A stretch of DNA of 64,000 bases from Symbiodinium natans (taxonomy: Eukaryota > Sar > Dinophyceae > Suessiales > Symbiodiniaceae). Where the stretch lies: positions 566,001 through 630,000 of the forward strand of contig CAJNDS010000735.1 in assembly GCA_905221605.1 (NCBI GenBank), given 5' to 3'. Below, one piece after another: positions 16,744 to 25,095 of the stretch. Within the stretch, counting starts at the first letter, position 1; each line of letters starts with the position of its first letter. The notes below the pieces were generated by a model. The model worked only from the letters and a program-made list of their open reading frames with translations, was not told the DNA's origin and ran no database searches. The position numbers and the translations under genes were made by a program.

Positions 16744-16977
16744 ATTCCCTGTTGGGTTTAGGGGGGAGGTGGTATAGAGGGGGGCTAGTAGGGAAGCCCA
16801 TGATTCATTGCCGCATCAACCAAGGGACCAAGAGTCATCTGTGTAGATACCCTCAACAAATGGGAATCTACCTTTATTGGGGTGACATCGGGTGATTTTT
16901 TTCCTCAGGATGTAGTCGCACGTAGTTAGGTAAGTCTGGGTAGGTTTGGCGCAAACTGGGGTGTGGACAACTGCAAG
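16744..16977. other. Unique stretch without a clear gene
   Basis: Contains GGGGGGAGGTGG and CCATGATTCATTG; no convincing frame. Confidence 0.4.
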
Positions 16978-17106
16978 CCCTAAACCCTTAAACCCTTAAA
17001 CCCTCAAACCCTCAAACCCTTAAACCCCTAAACCCTAAACCCTAAACCCTAAACCCTAAACCCTGAACCCTAAACCCTAAACCCTAAACCCTAAACCCTA
17101 AACCCT
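16978..17106 (-). repeat. CCCTAAA tract
   Basis: CCCTTAAA and CCCTCAAA units pass into perfect CCCTAAA; 18 units. Confidence 0.97.
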
Positions 17107-17120
17107 GGTTTTCCTGGCAG

Positions 17121-17190
17121 GCACTTGTAGCAGCCGCTGCTTCGGCGGCTGTCGCGGCGGACATGGCCCCTCGGAGGCACTGTTTATGAG
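17121..17190 (+). CDS. Candidate exon, Gly/Cys-rich
   Basis: GGTTTTCCTGGCAG is a strong acceptor ending at 17120; the right border is GAG/GTTTAGGG. In one frame it reads TCSSRCFGGCRGGHGPSEAL then FMR. Another frame is Ala-rich and stops in the last codon. CCCTAAA precedes and TTTAGGG follows. Confidence 0.45.
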
Positions 17191-17230
17191 GTTTAGGGTT
17201 TAGGGTTTAGGGTTTAGGGTTTAGGGTTTA
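17191..17230 (+). repeat. TTTAGGG tract at exon border
   Basis: Five units starting GTTTAGGG right after the exon. Confidence 0.9.
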
Positions 17231-17760
17231 AGAGGCTGTGCAGCTAATTGTAAACGTTACATTCTTTAAAGGGCCAAGACTACTTTCCATTGCGGGCGGT
17301 TTTTGGGCTGATGTGTCTAAACAAAGCTATATAAGGGGACTCGGGTGAAAATAATAATGGGGTGACATTTATAAAAGTTCGGCTGGCCAGAAGTCTAAAA
17401 TTGCTGCAGATTGCTTCATACTTCCATTGCAGAGGAAGTTTTTTTTCATCCGAGCTGCCCAGAAACAGCTCCAGAAGCTTCGGCTTGGGGTCTTTAGAGA
17501 AGCAGACCTGTCTTGACTGCTAACCCCCCCCCCCCCTCCCCAGATCCCAGACCCCCAGACCCCCAGACCCCTCAGACCCCCAGACCCGCTTCGCTTTTTT
17601 ACCACCCGAAACCAAAACAAAATGTGGGGGGGGGGGGGGTGGTTATACATGTAACCCTAGCATTGGTGATTCAGCTTTGCCTAAAATTAAAGTTCCACGG
17701 CCAAAACTTTCCCTCAGAGCCACACCTCCAGCCAAGAAAGCCCAGTTTCCCGAGCTCTCG
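17231..17760. other. Non-coding stretch with C- and G-runs
   Basis: C14 at about 17523, a CAGACCCC repeat at 17548-17586, and G14 at 17625-17639. Opposed ORFs here are low-complexity Pro/Gly and are not supported. Confidence 0.5.
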
Positions 17761-17770
17761 AGGCCACCCC

Positions 17771-17870
17771 TATATGGGTGGTTGTCGAAATTATGGTTCC
17801 TTTTGGGGTACCGTAATATTAGGTGGATAGGGATCCAAAAAGGGACCATAATTGTGACAGCCACCCATAT
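17771..17870. mobile_element. Family G inverted-repeat element, copy 1
   Basis: TATATGGGTGGTTGTCGAAA pairs with the GTGACAGCCACCCATAT end, and ATTATGGTTCCTTTTGGG pairs with CCAAAAAGGGACCATAAT. Stem of about 40 bp. Related to 33590, 35476 and 36060. Confidence 0.75.
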
Positions 17871-17977
17871 CATTCTCTAGTGTTTTGACTGGCGAATCAA
17901 GTCACACGAGGAATTCGGACGCTCCGTTTGAAAAACATGGGCCTTTCAGGCGCTCATTCCCGCCTGCGCACTCCTTC

Positions 17978-18091
17978 CCTAAACCCTAAACCTAAACCCT
18001 AAACCCTAAACCTAAAGCTCTAAAACCCTAAACCCTAAACCCTCAACCCTAAACCCTAAACCCTAAACCCAAAACCCTAAACCCTAAACCC
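17978..18091 (-). repeat. CCCTAAA tract
   Basis: About 15 units with CCTAAA and CTCTAAAA variants. Confidence 0.95.
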
Positions 18092-18302
18092 TATGGCTGT
18101 GCTGCATCTGAAGAACCCCAAGCCCATCCCCTCTTCTACTCCTGGCTTAAGAAACCCTCCCCCCCCCCCCCCCCCCCCAAAGAAAAAACAATCAAAACAA
18201 CAACAAACACAAACATTCTTCCGCACAAGGGCAATTCATGTGTTTCGCTATTTCCCTAGGAGATGGCGACAAAATGTCGAGGGTTTCGGGTTTAGGGTTT
18301 GC

Positions 18303-18425
18303 GGTTCAGGGAATCGTGCGACAAATTCGCAAAACATCAGCGACAAAATAGTGAAAGAAGAGCGCGAGTTTTCCGCCTGCCCCATCGCCTCTCCCGCACG
18401 AACAGCCCAGGTACTCACAAAAACG
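18303..18425 (+). CDS. Candidate exon with consensus donor
   Basis: The + frame reads RATNSQNISDKIVKEEREFS, then CPIASPARTAQVLTKT, ending at ACG/GTAAGA, a near-consensus donor in phase 0. The left border lies in a short TTTAGGG pair at about 18288-18300. Natural composition. Unidentified. Confidence 0.5.
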
Positions 18426-18860
18426 GTAAGAATAAACTAACCTGTTCGCAGAGGACCGCGCTAAACAAATGCAACTTAATTCCTTGGTGTGTGTCTCCCA
18501 GTAAGTAGAAGGCACGCACCTCTTAATCTTAAGCAGAGAGTAGTCTTGTGTTTCGGGTTTAGGGTTAAAGTAGCCTCACGATCTGAAGCTTTGTGCCAGG
18601 CTGTGAGTTTACATGGCCTTCGCGCCTTGAAAAGCCTGGCACTCCTTTTTTCTTTCATGGGTTGAACTGGACAAGCCTCTAAAGGCAAGTTGGGTCAATG
18701 GCATACAGTGTAGGGTGTAAGCCTGCAGTGTATGTCACACACCCTATCAACGCCCTCAGCCCCAAAACAAAGTCGCCGTCACAGAAAGCTCTCGTTTGTG
18801 TGGTTTTGCCTAGTATGAGTTGTTGCAAGCGATCAGAAAAGCCTAAACTTTAAGCCCGAA

Positions 18861-18922
18861 GCCCTAAACCCTAAACCCTAAACCCTAAACCCTAAACCCT
18901 AAACCCTAAACCCTAAACCCTA
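18861..18922 (-). repeat. CCCTAAA tract
   Basis: Nine units. Confidence 0.95.
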
Positions 18923-18936
18923 CCCCTACATACCCG

Positions 18937-19032
18937 ACCATTGGGGCACCAAGGGCAGCCCTGGTCGGTGGGCCATTGCAGACTCGTCCTGCGCAAGGTG
19001 GCGACCGCTCTGTGCTCTGCTTCTTCAGTTTT
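18937..19032 (+). CDS. Candidate exon, product unknown
   Basis: CCCTAAA on the left, /GTTTAGGG at 19033 on the right. The + frame reads TIGAPRAALVGGPLQTRPAQ then GGDRSVLCFFSF. No family recognised. Confidence 0.35.
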
Positions 19033-19144
19033 GTTTAGGGTTTAGGGCTAGGGTTTAGGGTTTAGGGTTTAGGGTTTAGGGTTTAGGGTTTAGGGTTTAG
19101 GGTTTAGGGTTTAGGGTTTAGGGTTTAGGGTTTAGGGTTTAGGG
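19033..19144 (+). repeat. TTTAGGG tract
   Basis: Sixteen units. Confidence 0.97.
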
Positions 19145-19188
19145 TGAGTGGTTGGAGGCCAAAGGACATTCGCAGAGTCTCAGAGGAT

Positions 19189-19291
19189 GCCCAGTAGTGC
19201 CCTTAACCCTTTTTGGGGGCTCTAGGTTCCCCTATACACCCCTTTAAGCAAAAAAGGGGCACCCTTTTTAATCCTAGCTTACTGGGCAACC
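19189..19291 (+). mobile_element. Family C/E-like introner element
   Basis: GCCCAGTAGTGCCC and CTTACTGGGCA arms; inner CTAGGTTCCCCTATACACCCC and AAAAAAGGGGCACCC. Same orientation as the other copies. Confidence 0.65.
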
Positions 19292-19329
19292 TAGGTGGTG
19301 CTTTGTTTTGTGTTGGGGTTCATATGACT

Positions 19330-19432
19330 GGGTAGGCCCTTGGGAGATTTTTTCATATTTTCCCTTATTTGGTTTAAGAGGATCCTAATTCAGGAATATT
19401 TTTCAAAGGGTTTAAGGGCCATCCTAGATGAT
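19330..19432 (+). mobile_element. Family O element, copy 2
   Basis: TAGGCCCTTGGGAGA, GGTTTAAGAGGATCCTAA, TTTTTCAAAGGGTTTAAGG and GCCATCCTAGAT in order, as at 11100, 39225 and 42955. Confidence 0.6.
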
Positions 19433-19707
19433 GATACCCCAAACCCTAAACCCTAAGTCATGGTTTTGGGTTCAGGGCTTTGGGGTTTCTGGGGTCTCCC
19501 AGCTTGGGATTTCAGGTTTCGGGTCTCGGCTTTGCCTTGAGGCGTTTGTGCTTAGGGACCTCCTGAAATTGGGCTATGCCCTTAAATCCCCCACAGCGGA
19601 CACCCTAAACCCCAAGCTCTAAACCCTAAACCCGCTAAACAACCAGGGCTGCTGTGACGCTTGGGTTTCCTTGGCACTTTTGACAAGTCATCTGCAGTTG
19701 TTCACGA

Positions 19708-19780
19708 CAGTTCAAGCATCTTGCCAAGATGCATCAATTCGAACCAGAAGCCACCCCTCCCCCCCACCCCCCAAGTGATT
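19708..19780 (+). CDS. Candidate exon, uncertain strand
   Basis: The + frame reads FKHLAKMHQFEPEATPPPHP then PSDC and a stop. On the - strand a 102-codon ORF spans 19702-20010 and also looks protein-like (EIVGLLDIITSTGSTLRVLL), so this region could be a - strand exon instead. Confidence 0.25.
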
Positions 19781-20083
19781 GTTAAAATTCTGATGCGTTG
19801 TGCTCCACAAAGCCTAGCGCACATTGTTGACAGGCCCTGAGCCATCGACCCAGACAGCCTGTAATCCAAAACCGTAGCGATTACGTTGGATTTTAAAAGG
19901 ACCCGCAATGTAGAACCTGTCGACGTGATGATGTCGAGCAATCCAACAATTTCCGGAGGAACGTTCACCTCACTTGGCATCCATGACCAGGAATGTTTCG
20001 TATTTGCCAACTTTGTACATCAGGGCATGGGCGGGTGGGTCGGGCTCTGATTGCTAGACGCACAAGGTCATGTCTGTCGCTGA

Positions 20084-20249
20084 GTGTCTCAACGCTTCGC
20101 ACGCGGTCACGTGCTTGTGAGGCGTGTTGCTGTTAGATGTTTGCGGGTGCAGATCGCCAGCCTGAACGAGTCCCGCGAGAGGACGAAACGCGTAGCTGTT
20201 AGTGCGATCTGGCCAAACACCCGTGCGCGTGGCTTGAGTGTGCCATGAA
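20084..20249 (+). CDS. Candidate terminal exon, basic
   Basis: The + frame holds FARGHVLVRRVAVRCLRVQI, then ASLNESRERTKRVAVSAIW and PNTRARGLSVP and TGA. A - strand frame is open too. It is directly upstream of the (AAC)n run, which could then be 3' UTR or intron. Confidence 0.35.
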
Positions 20250-20290
20250 AATAGTAGAGAACACCCCCCAAAAAAGCAGAACAAAAAAAG

Positions 20291-20435
<145 letters not shown>

Positions 20436-20591
20436 AAATATTCCACGCAATGTTCGATACATATATATATATATGTATATGTATTACATACAATAAACCC
20501 ATGGCGCCCGGAGGTCTCCAGTCAGTTGCAGGTCGTCACCGACAGGACTCTGCCAGATCTAAGGATCAGGGGGTAAGGGTTTTCAAGAGCT

Positions 20592-20655
20592 TTAGGGTCT
20601 AGGGTTTAGGGGTTTAGGGTTTTAGGGTTTTAGGGGATTGAGGGGATTTAGGGTT
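20592..20655 (+). repeat. Degenerate TTTAGGG units
   Basis: TTTAGGGG, TTTTAGGG and TTGAGGGG mixtures. Confidence 0.85.
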
Positions 20656-20788
20656 TCACATGTGACTTGCCTCTAGTACGTGTTTAGAGGCAGTCTCTGC
20701 GCAAAGGTCACTTTGTCAGATTCTCTGCAAAAGCCCTTCTAGTACAAAATATGGACGCTGTGCTGCGGAGTGCTGTGGTTGCCTTTCC

Positions 20789-20932
20789 CCAGAGGGTCCA
20801 TTTGTCTTATAAGGTTTAGGGTTTAGGGTTTAGGGTTTAGGGCTTTTGTATTACCATTATGGAATTAGGTACCCAAAAACCATACGAAATGGGTACCTAA
20901 TTCCATAACGGTGCTACAAATGGACCCTCTGG
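20789..20932. mobile_element. Inverted-repeat element L split by a TTTAGGG insertion
   Basis: Left arm CCAGAGGGTCCATTTGT continues, after a 44-bp interruption, as ATTACCATTATGGAATTAGG; the right arm is its uninterrupted complement. The interruption (20806-20849) is four TTTAGGG units with a short leader, flanked by TTTGT on both sides. Pairing shows that the telomere-like tract came after the element. Confidence 0.8.
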
Positions 20933-20996
20933 GTTCTGTTTTGTTGTTCAAAGGGGATGGGCGGCGAAGGTGGGGAAACGGGATTCTTGTAGAGGG

Positions 20997-21060
20997 CTTG
21001 CAAAGCAGCACTTGCACGGCGTCTGAGGACTCGTCATGTCGGGGCCAGTATGATATTAAA
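20997..21060 (+). CDS. Short candidate exon
   Basis: LQSSTCTASEDSSCRGQYDI, ending at a CCCTAAA tract. Unrecognised. Confidence 0.3.
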
Positions 21061-21177
21061 CCCTAAACCCTAAACCCTAAACCCTAAACCCTAAACCCTA
21101 AACCCTAAACCCTAAACCCTAAACCCTAAACCCTAAACCCTAAACCCTAAACCCTAATTAAACCCTAAACCCTAAAC
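21057..21177 (-). repeat. CCCTAAA tract
   Basis: Seventeen units, one AATTAAA interruption. Confidence 0.97.
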
Positions 21178-21180
21178 GGG

Positions 21181-21270
21181 AGCTTGGGGAGTGTTGGGTG
21201 CCCCAGATCCTCTAGACCCTTCAAAGCCCTGAACTCAGCCCCCAAGCTCAGCCCGAAGACTCGCATGTAG
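21181..21270 (+). CDS. Candidate exon, basic/Ser-rich
   Basis: Between a CCCTAAA tract and a TTTAGGG tract. SLGSVGCPRSSRPFKALNSA then PKLSPKTRM and a stop. Unidentified. Confidence 0.35.
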   Translation, partial: SLGSVGCPRSSRPFKALNSAPKLSPKTRM

Positions 21271-21289
21271 TTCCTCTCGATTTCCTACT

Positions 21290-21410
21290 TAGGGTTCAGG
21301 GTTTAGGGTTTAGGGTTTAGGGTTCAGGGTTTAGGGTTTAGGGTTTAGGGTTTAGGGTTTAGGGTTTAGGGTTTAGGGTTTAGGGTTTAGGGTTTAGGGG
21401 TTAGGGTTCT
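21290..21410 (+). repeat. TTTAGGG tract
   Basis: Seventeen units, two TTCAGGG. Confidence 0.97.
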
Positions 21411-21486
21411 CTTGCTCAGTTTTCATACGCCAACTACCCATCATCAAGAGGACTTATAAGTACATGTGAGCCCTACAGAACCTACA

Positions 21487-21548
21487 TAAACCCTAAACCC
21501 TAAACCCCCCTAAACCCTAAACCCTAAACCCTAAACCCTAAACCCTGA
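21487..21548 (-). repeat. CCCTAAA tract
   Basis: Eight units with one CCCCCCTAAA. Confidence 0.95.
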
Positions 21549-21556
21549 AACCTCCA

Positions 21557-21643
21557 GAGGACCCACGCCGCGCGCGGGCGCGCCAACCGCGGGACTATCG
21601 AAGAACTGAGCCGCCCCAAGAGCCATGAGGCGGGAAAGAGGTG
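21557..21643 (+). CDS. Candidate exon between CCCTAAA and GTTTAGGG
   Basis: The + frame reads RTHAARGRANRGTIEELSRP then KSHEAGKRW up to /GTTTAGGG at 21644. Other + frames are open. Basic; no family. Confidence 0.35.
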
Positions 21644-21797
21644 GTTTAGGGTGTAAAGCTTAGGGTTTAGGGCTTGGGGCTTGGGGCTTGGGGCTTGGGT
21701 TTAGGGTTTAGGGTTTAGGGTTTAGGGTTTGGGGTTTAGGGTTTAGGGTTTAGGGTTTAGGGTTTAGGGTTTAGGGTTTAGGGTTTAGGGTTTAGGG
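21644..21797 (+). repeat. TTTAGGG tract with GCTTGGG block
   Basis: A short block of GCTTGGG units, then sixteen TTTAGGG units. Confidence 0.97.
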
Positions 21798-21802
21798 CCC
21801 AA

Positions 21803-21886
21803 CGAGGTGCAGTCTTCCAAGCCTTAGGCTTTGGAGGCAGGTGCTTGAGACATTGTGTTTTCCCTTGAGACAGTTTTAAAGGGCCG
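21803..21886 (+). CDS. Candidate exon, Leu-rich
   Basis: TRCSLPSLRLWRQVLETLCF then PLRQF and TAA, between two TTTAGGG tracts. Unrecognised. Confidence 0.3.
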
Positions 21887-21896
21887 ACCCTTGGGG

Positions 21897-22034
21897 CTTA
21901 GGATTTAGAGTTTAGGGTTTAGGGTTTAGGGGGGTTTAGGGTTTAGGGTTTAGGGGGGTTTAGGGTTTAGGGTTTAGGGTTTAGGGTTTAGGGTTTAGGG
22001 TTTAGGGTTTAGGGTTTAGGGTTTAGGGTTTAAG
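21897..22034 (+). repeat. TTTAGGG tract
   Basis: Eighteen units with GGGG interruptions. Confidence 0.97.
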
Positions 22035-22058
22035 GTCTTGGGATGGTCTTGGGCTTCC

Positions 22059-22149
22059 ATTGTTGTAGCAAGAAACGCTGAAGCTGTTTGTTCGGCTCGT
22101 TGTTGGAGAAGTACGTCCAGGATGAAGGGCTTTCAGCATTTCAGCGTCT
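22059..22149 (+). CDS. Candidate exon, product unknown
   Basis: IVVARNAEAVCSARCWRSTS then RMKGFQHFSV and a stop. TTTAGGG tract upstream. Confidence 0.35.
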
Positions 22150-22266
22150 GATAGCGTGCGGTGAACTGTTGATAGGGTTGAGGGTGGACTAGCGGACTTC
22201 ACGGTTTGCGGGTGCCTGGGTTTCGTGCTTGGGGGTGTTATAGAGCGGGTTGCATGGAAGGAGGTA

Positions 22267-22379
22267 CTAGGACCGGGAGTAGGTAGGCCCTCATTCCCTT
22301 TTTCAGGGCTTGGGTTGCCTTAAGCCCCTTTAAGCCACAAAGGGTACTCTGTTTATTCCCAGGCTACTCTTGAGTTTAG
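22267..22379 (+). mobile_element. Family C introner-like element, copy 3
   Basis: CTAGGACCGGGAGTAGG at the left end, GGCTACTCTTGAGTTTAG at the right, inner GGTTGCCTTAAGCCCC and ACAAAGGGTAC. The right AG abuts a long open frame. Confidence 0.75.
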
Positions 22380-22606
22380 GGTATGAAGGAACGCTTTCGC
22401 ACACGAAGGTGAAGTTCCCGACTCCAGATCGTCGCCCCTGGTGTATCCCACGCCCTAAAGACCGAAAGCCTGATGCTGCTGCTTCTATCCCGAACCCCAT
22501 AGAACTTTGCATCGTAAGAAAACCTCGAACCCTCATGAACAAAGCTACGCTTGTGGCGATGAGCTTCAACGATTTCTGCTGGAAGGTTTTTGCCCCGCTA
22601 GGTCCC
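22380..22606 (+). CDS. Long candidate exon between families C and E
   Basis: Begins at the right end of a family C element. About 75 codons: GYEGTLSHTKVKFPTPDRRP, CIPRPKDRKPDAAASIPNPI, ELCIVRKPRTLMNKATLV and AMSFNDFCWKVFAPLG, then a few CCCTAAA-like bases and a family E element. A convincing exon by composition and by its borders. No domain recognised. Confidence 0.5.
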
Positions 22607-22620
22607 TAAACCCAAACTCT

Positions 22621-22733
22621 TGGTAGCCCAGTGGTACCCCATTACCCTTTTTGCTTTTTTGTTTTGGGTTCCCTTATTTATAAAATTCACAACCCAAAAA
22701 AGGGTGCCCTTATTATAAGATGGCTACTGGGCT
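22621..22733 (+). mobile_element. Family E introner-like element, copy 1
   Basis: TGGTAGCCCAGTGGTACCCC and GATGGCTACTGGGCTA arms; inner GGGTTCCCTTATTTATAAA and ACCCAAAAAAGGGTGCCC. Same orientation as 39057 and 52607. Confidence 0.75.
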
Positions 22734-22734
22734 A

Positions 22735-22897
22735 AAAAGAGCTCAACTTCCCGGCGCTTTAAAAACAGCGGCGCGGGGGGGAGTGAATAATGTTAGCCGC
22801 ATGGGGGGGAGTGAAGCATATAGACACTGTACTACAGGCTTTTATTGGGGACTACGAGATAGGGATCCTCTTCCTCCATTTCTTCTTTTTACTGGAT
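22735..22897 (+). CDS. Candidate exon between families E and D
   Basis: LKRAQLPGALKTAARGGVNN, VSRMGGSEAYRHCTTGFYWG and LRDRDPLPPFLLFTGS, from the right end of a family E element to the left end of a family D element. No family recognised. Confidence 0.4.
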
Positions 22898-22998
22898 CTT
22901 GGAGTACTATACTTGAATACTTGTTTTTGGTCTTGGGCTCCCATTATCGCTAATTATACCTGAAAAGTATATACTATTTTTCCAGGGTCTACTCCAAA
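22898..22998 (+). mobile_element. Family D introner-like element, copy 2
   Basis: CTTGGAGTACTATACTTGAA left, TTTTTCCAGGGTCTACTCCAAAG right. GT and AG as in copy 1. Confidence 0.8.
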
Positions 22999-23001
22999 GC
23001 T

Positions 23002-23126
23002 AAGTTTGTTGGAAACTGGCAGGCGCTGTACCAAGCTCTGAATGACTATGGCCGCGTGCTAGACGCCCGGGCTGCCGCCAACTCCCTGGCAGCATTGGCT
23101 CCTGGGCCTAAAGCAATCAATGAATC
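23002..23126 (+). CDS. Candidate exon between two family D elements
   Basis: The frame reads KFVGNWQALYQALNDYGRVL, then DARAAANSLAALAPGPKAI and NES, with a family D element on each side. A strongly helical, natural sequence, one of the most credible islands. It resembles helical-repeat proteins in general but I cannot name the family. Confidence 0.55.
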
Positions 23127-23129
23127 TTG

Positions 23130-23207
23130 GTTTTGGAGTACTCTACTTTAATACTTTTTGTTGGGTTCTGGGTTCCGAGTTTAGCTACTTATGCCTAAAG
23201 AAGTCTA
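23130..23207 (+). mobile_element. Family D element, copy 3, right end truncated
   Basis: TTTTGGAGTACTCTACTTTA, TTAGCTACTTATGCC, then ends without the usual CCAGGGTCTACTCC. Confidence 0.65.
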
Positions 23208-23227
23208 GGGGCAGTACGTGGGTGTAC

Positions 23228-23450
23228 GATCATAAGGGGACGCCCCCCAATATAGACCCCCAAATAGTAGGACCCCCATATATGAAGAACAACAGTAAGG
23301 TGCCCCTAATATCGTCATTAAAATACCGGATATGGGTGCGGAGCATTTGGGGATGAGATGAATATAGGGGCCGGAATAAATACGAATAGTATTCCCTTAA
23401 GTATGGTCCCGACATAAGTAAAACGATCACAACCCCCAAAACCTTATTCG
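23228..23450. mobile_element. Family G-like inverted repeats
   Basis: AAGGGGACGCCCCCCAATATAG and TAGTAGGACCCCCATATATG resemble the left half of 28613. AATACCGGATATGGGTG and GGGGCCGGAATAAATACG follow. Imperfect and probably composite. Confidence 0.4.
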
Positions 23451-23489
23451 AACTAATTATTAAGGCCCCTGGAGCACTCCTTCAACAAT

Positions 23490-23580
23490 CGCTCCAATCT
23501 CCAAGGCCCGCCTGGACGCTGCCCGCGCCACCTCAAAGGTGCGCGAAGGCTCGTGTGCTCCTTCGGCGGCTTTGCTTTTT
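23490..23580 (+). CDS. Candidate exon, helical
   Basis: CAATCTCCAAG/GCC border. The frame reads TIAPISKARLDAARATSKVR then EGSCAPSAA, ending before a TTTAGGG tract. A second frame (HSFNNRSNLQGPPGRCPRH) is open too. Confidence 0.35.
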
Positions 23581-23705
23581 TAGGGTTTAGGGGTTTAGGG
23601 CATAGGGTTTAGGGTTTAAGGTTTAGGGTGTTGCCGAGGGTAATTAGCCCGTATGCCTTCAAAGTACAGGAAACATGCTTGATATTCCGATTTCGCCTTT
23701 TTCAG

Positions 23706-23875
23706 GGTGTATGGGCTAGTCTTGGTAAAGGCGTTTAAGGTTTATGACTTTATGGTTTCCTTTCGTCAAGTTGACGAGGGACTAGCAATGTGGGCCTTGG
23801 CTTGTGGACTTGCACTTCCATTAAGAACTAATCTTGTTTCGTGTTTGTTTATACAAAAACCTAAGGGGAAAAGAT
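23706..23875 (+). CDS. Candidate exon with a WALA-type segment
   Basis: CTTTTTCAG acceptor, then YGLVLVKAFKVYDFMVSFRQ, VDEGLAMWALACGLALPL and RTNLVSCLFIQKPKGK. The AMWALACGLAL core resembles the WA helical repeats found downstream (29544, 35864, 39571). The right border may be CCTAAG/GGG. Moderately confident that it is coding; family membership is tentative. Confidence 0.5.
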
Positions 23876-23949
23876 TCCTGTGTTTTTTACTCTAAGGGGT
23901 ACATGCTCCACCCCCCAGGCCAATGGCGCCCTACACCCTCAACCTGAGG

Positions 23950-24085
23950 GATTCTTGGGAATAGTTTTCAACTTTTGGGTACTGTAATTTCTAAGAAGCA
24001 GCTAACTTTTATTTTTGTTGGTACTTTAATGCTTAAAACGCAGCTAAAATTGTCATTTTGCTAGGGTTCCAACTTCAGTATAGCT
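23950..24085 (+). mobile_element. Family K introner-like element, copy 2
   Basis: GATTCTTGGGAATAG, GTACTGTAATTTCTAAGAAG, GTACTTTAATGCTTAAAACG and ATTTTGCTAGGGTTCCAACTTCAG in the same order as 11650 and 30851. Confidence 0.65.
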
Positions 24086-24107
24086 ACCCCAAGCTCATTG
24101 TCGCAGG

Positions 24108-24178
24108 GGCAAGGCCATCACGGGGTGAGGGCGTCCGCACTCCGGCTGCTGATGCCGCGACCGCCGAGGCTGCTTCGT
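24108..24178 (+). CDS. Candidate exon, Ala-rich, stop-terminated
   Basis: GARPSRGEGVRTPAADAATA then EAAS and TAG. Could be a C-terminal exon. Followed by a family B element. Confidence 0.35.
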
Positions 24179-24192
24179 AGTAAGGCATTGAC

Positions 24193-24360
24193 ATTGGGAT
24201 GTTCCCCCTAATACGAACAGCTCCTTAGTAGTGATGATATTAGGGGGGCGGATTATAATCCCAATTAAGGACTGTCAGTGTGGTTCTTAGTAGTGACTAT
24301 GTTAGGGTGTATTATAAAATCCCAATTAAGGACTGTCATTGTGAGGGGGAACATCCCAAC
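24193..24360 (+). mobile_element. Family B element, copy 2, flanked by CATTGAC
   Basis: GGGATGTTCCCCCTAATACG and GAGGGGGAACATCCC ends, with an internal near-duplicate of the right half (CCCAATTAAGGACTGTCA twice). CATTGAC occurs on both sides, a possible 7-bp target duplication. Confidence 0.7.
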
Positions 24361-24607
24361 ATTGACAGTTTAAGTGCCCTCGAATTCCATTCAGGATCTG
24401 GTATGTAGCTTAGAGACCCGGCAGCGGGGGGGAGGGCGGCACTGGTAGGATGCCCTAAGAGGTTCTACGTAAACAAATGTTGTACTAGTTGAGTAAGATG
24501 TGTCAAATCGGGCCAATTACCATTGATGTAGGTAATTTCCACAATAGAGGCACCTCTCCCAAACATAGTATACTCCCTCCCTACATACATTACCTTAATT
24601 CTCGGAA

Positions 24608-24702
24608 AGCCTCCATTTCGCTGATGCTGTCTTCGCGCTCCTGCAATTTCTGGACCCGTGTCCGCGACGCTCGACTCAAGCCCGAAGGCCCTGAACCCTG
24701 AA
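24608..24702 (+). CDS. Candidate exon, product unknown
   Basis: ASISLMLSSRSCNFWTRVRD then ARLKPEGPEP and a stop. Natural composition; no clear borders. Confidence 0.35.
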
Positions 24703-24960
24703 TCTTTTTCCGTACAAGTAGTAAGAGTAAAATGACAACAGCAATCAAAGTAGCACACCCATATTCATGAGATAGAACTGATACAACAGTAGTCCTTAGT
24801 AGAATAAGAGTGTAATCGGAATAGTGCAAATGTACTCCTATAGTGGGAATAAGAGTTTCCGTCTTCGTCATCACCATCGTCATCAATTATCATCATTTTC
24901 TTCTTCATCATCATCACCAACCCTAAACGCCTAAACCCTAAACCCCAAACCCTAAACCAG

Positions 24961-25032
24961 GGAAACCTCGCCAAGCGGCTGAAAAGCGTCCTGGACCACC
25001 AGGAGGCCTTGGAAACTCCTCCTAGGCTTTAC
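24961..25032 (+). CDS. Candidate exon, helical, after CCCTAAACCAG
   Basis: CCCTAAACCAG is a tract-derived acceptor ending at 24960. The frame reads GNLAKRLKSVLDHQEALETP then PRLYV, with GTTTGGG as possible donor. Typical amphipathic helix. No family recognised. Confidence 0.5.
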
Positions 25033-25037
25033 GTTTG

Positions 25038-25095
25038 GGGGGGGGGGGGGGGGTTCGGGGGGTTCGGGGTTGGGGGGGGGGGTTGGGGGGGGTAA
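25038..25095. repeat. G-rich homopolymer block
   Basis: G15, GGGGTT and G11 runs. On the - strand this C-rich block follows the retrotransposon tail. Confidence 0.9.

Noticed and set aside
17369-17880. Four overlapping ORFs of 67-105 codons
   Set aside because: They span C- and G-runs and a family G inverted repeat, which mirrors on both strands; low-complexity Pro/Gly.
19702-20010. 102-codon - strand ORF with good composition
   Set aside because: No splice signals or neighbours on that strand support it, and + frames in the same place are also open; left undecided instead of called.
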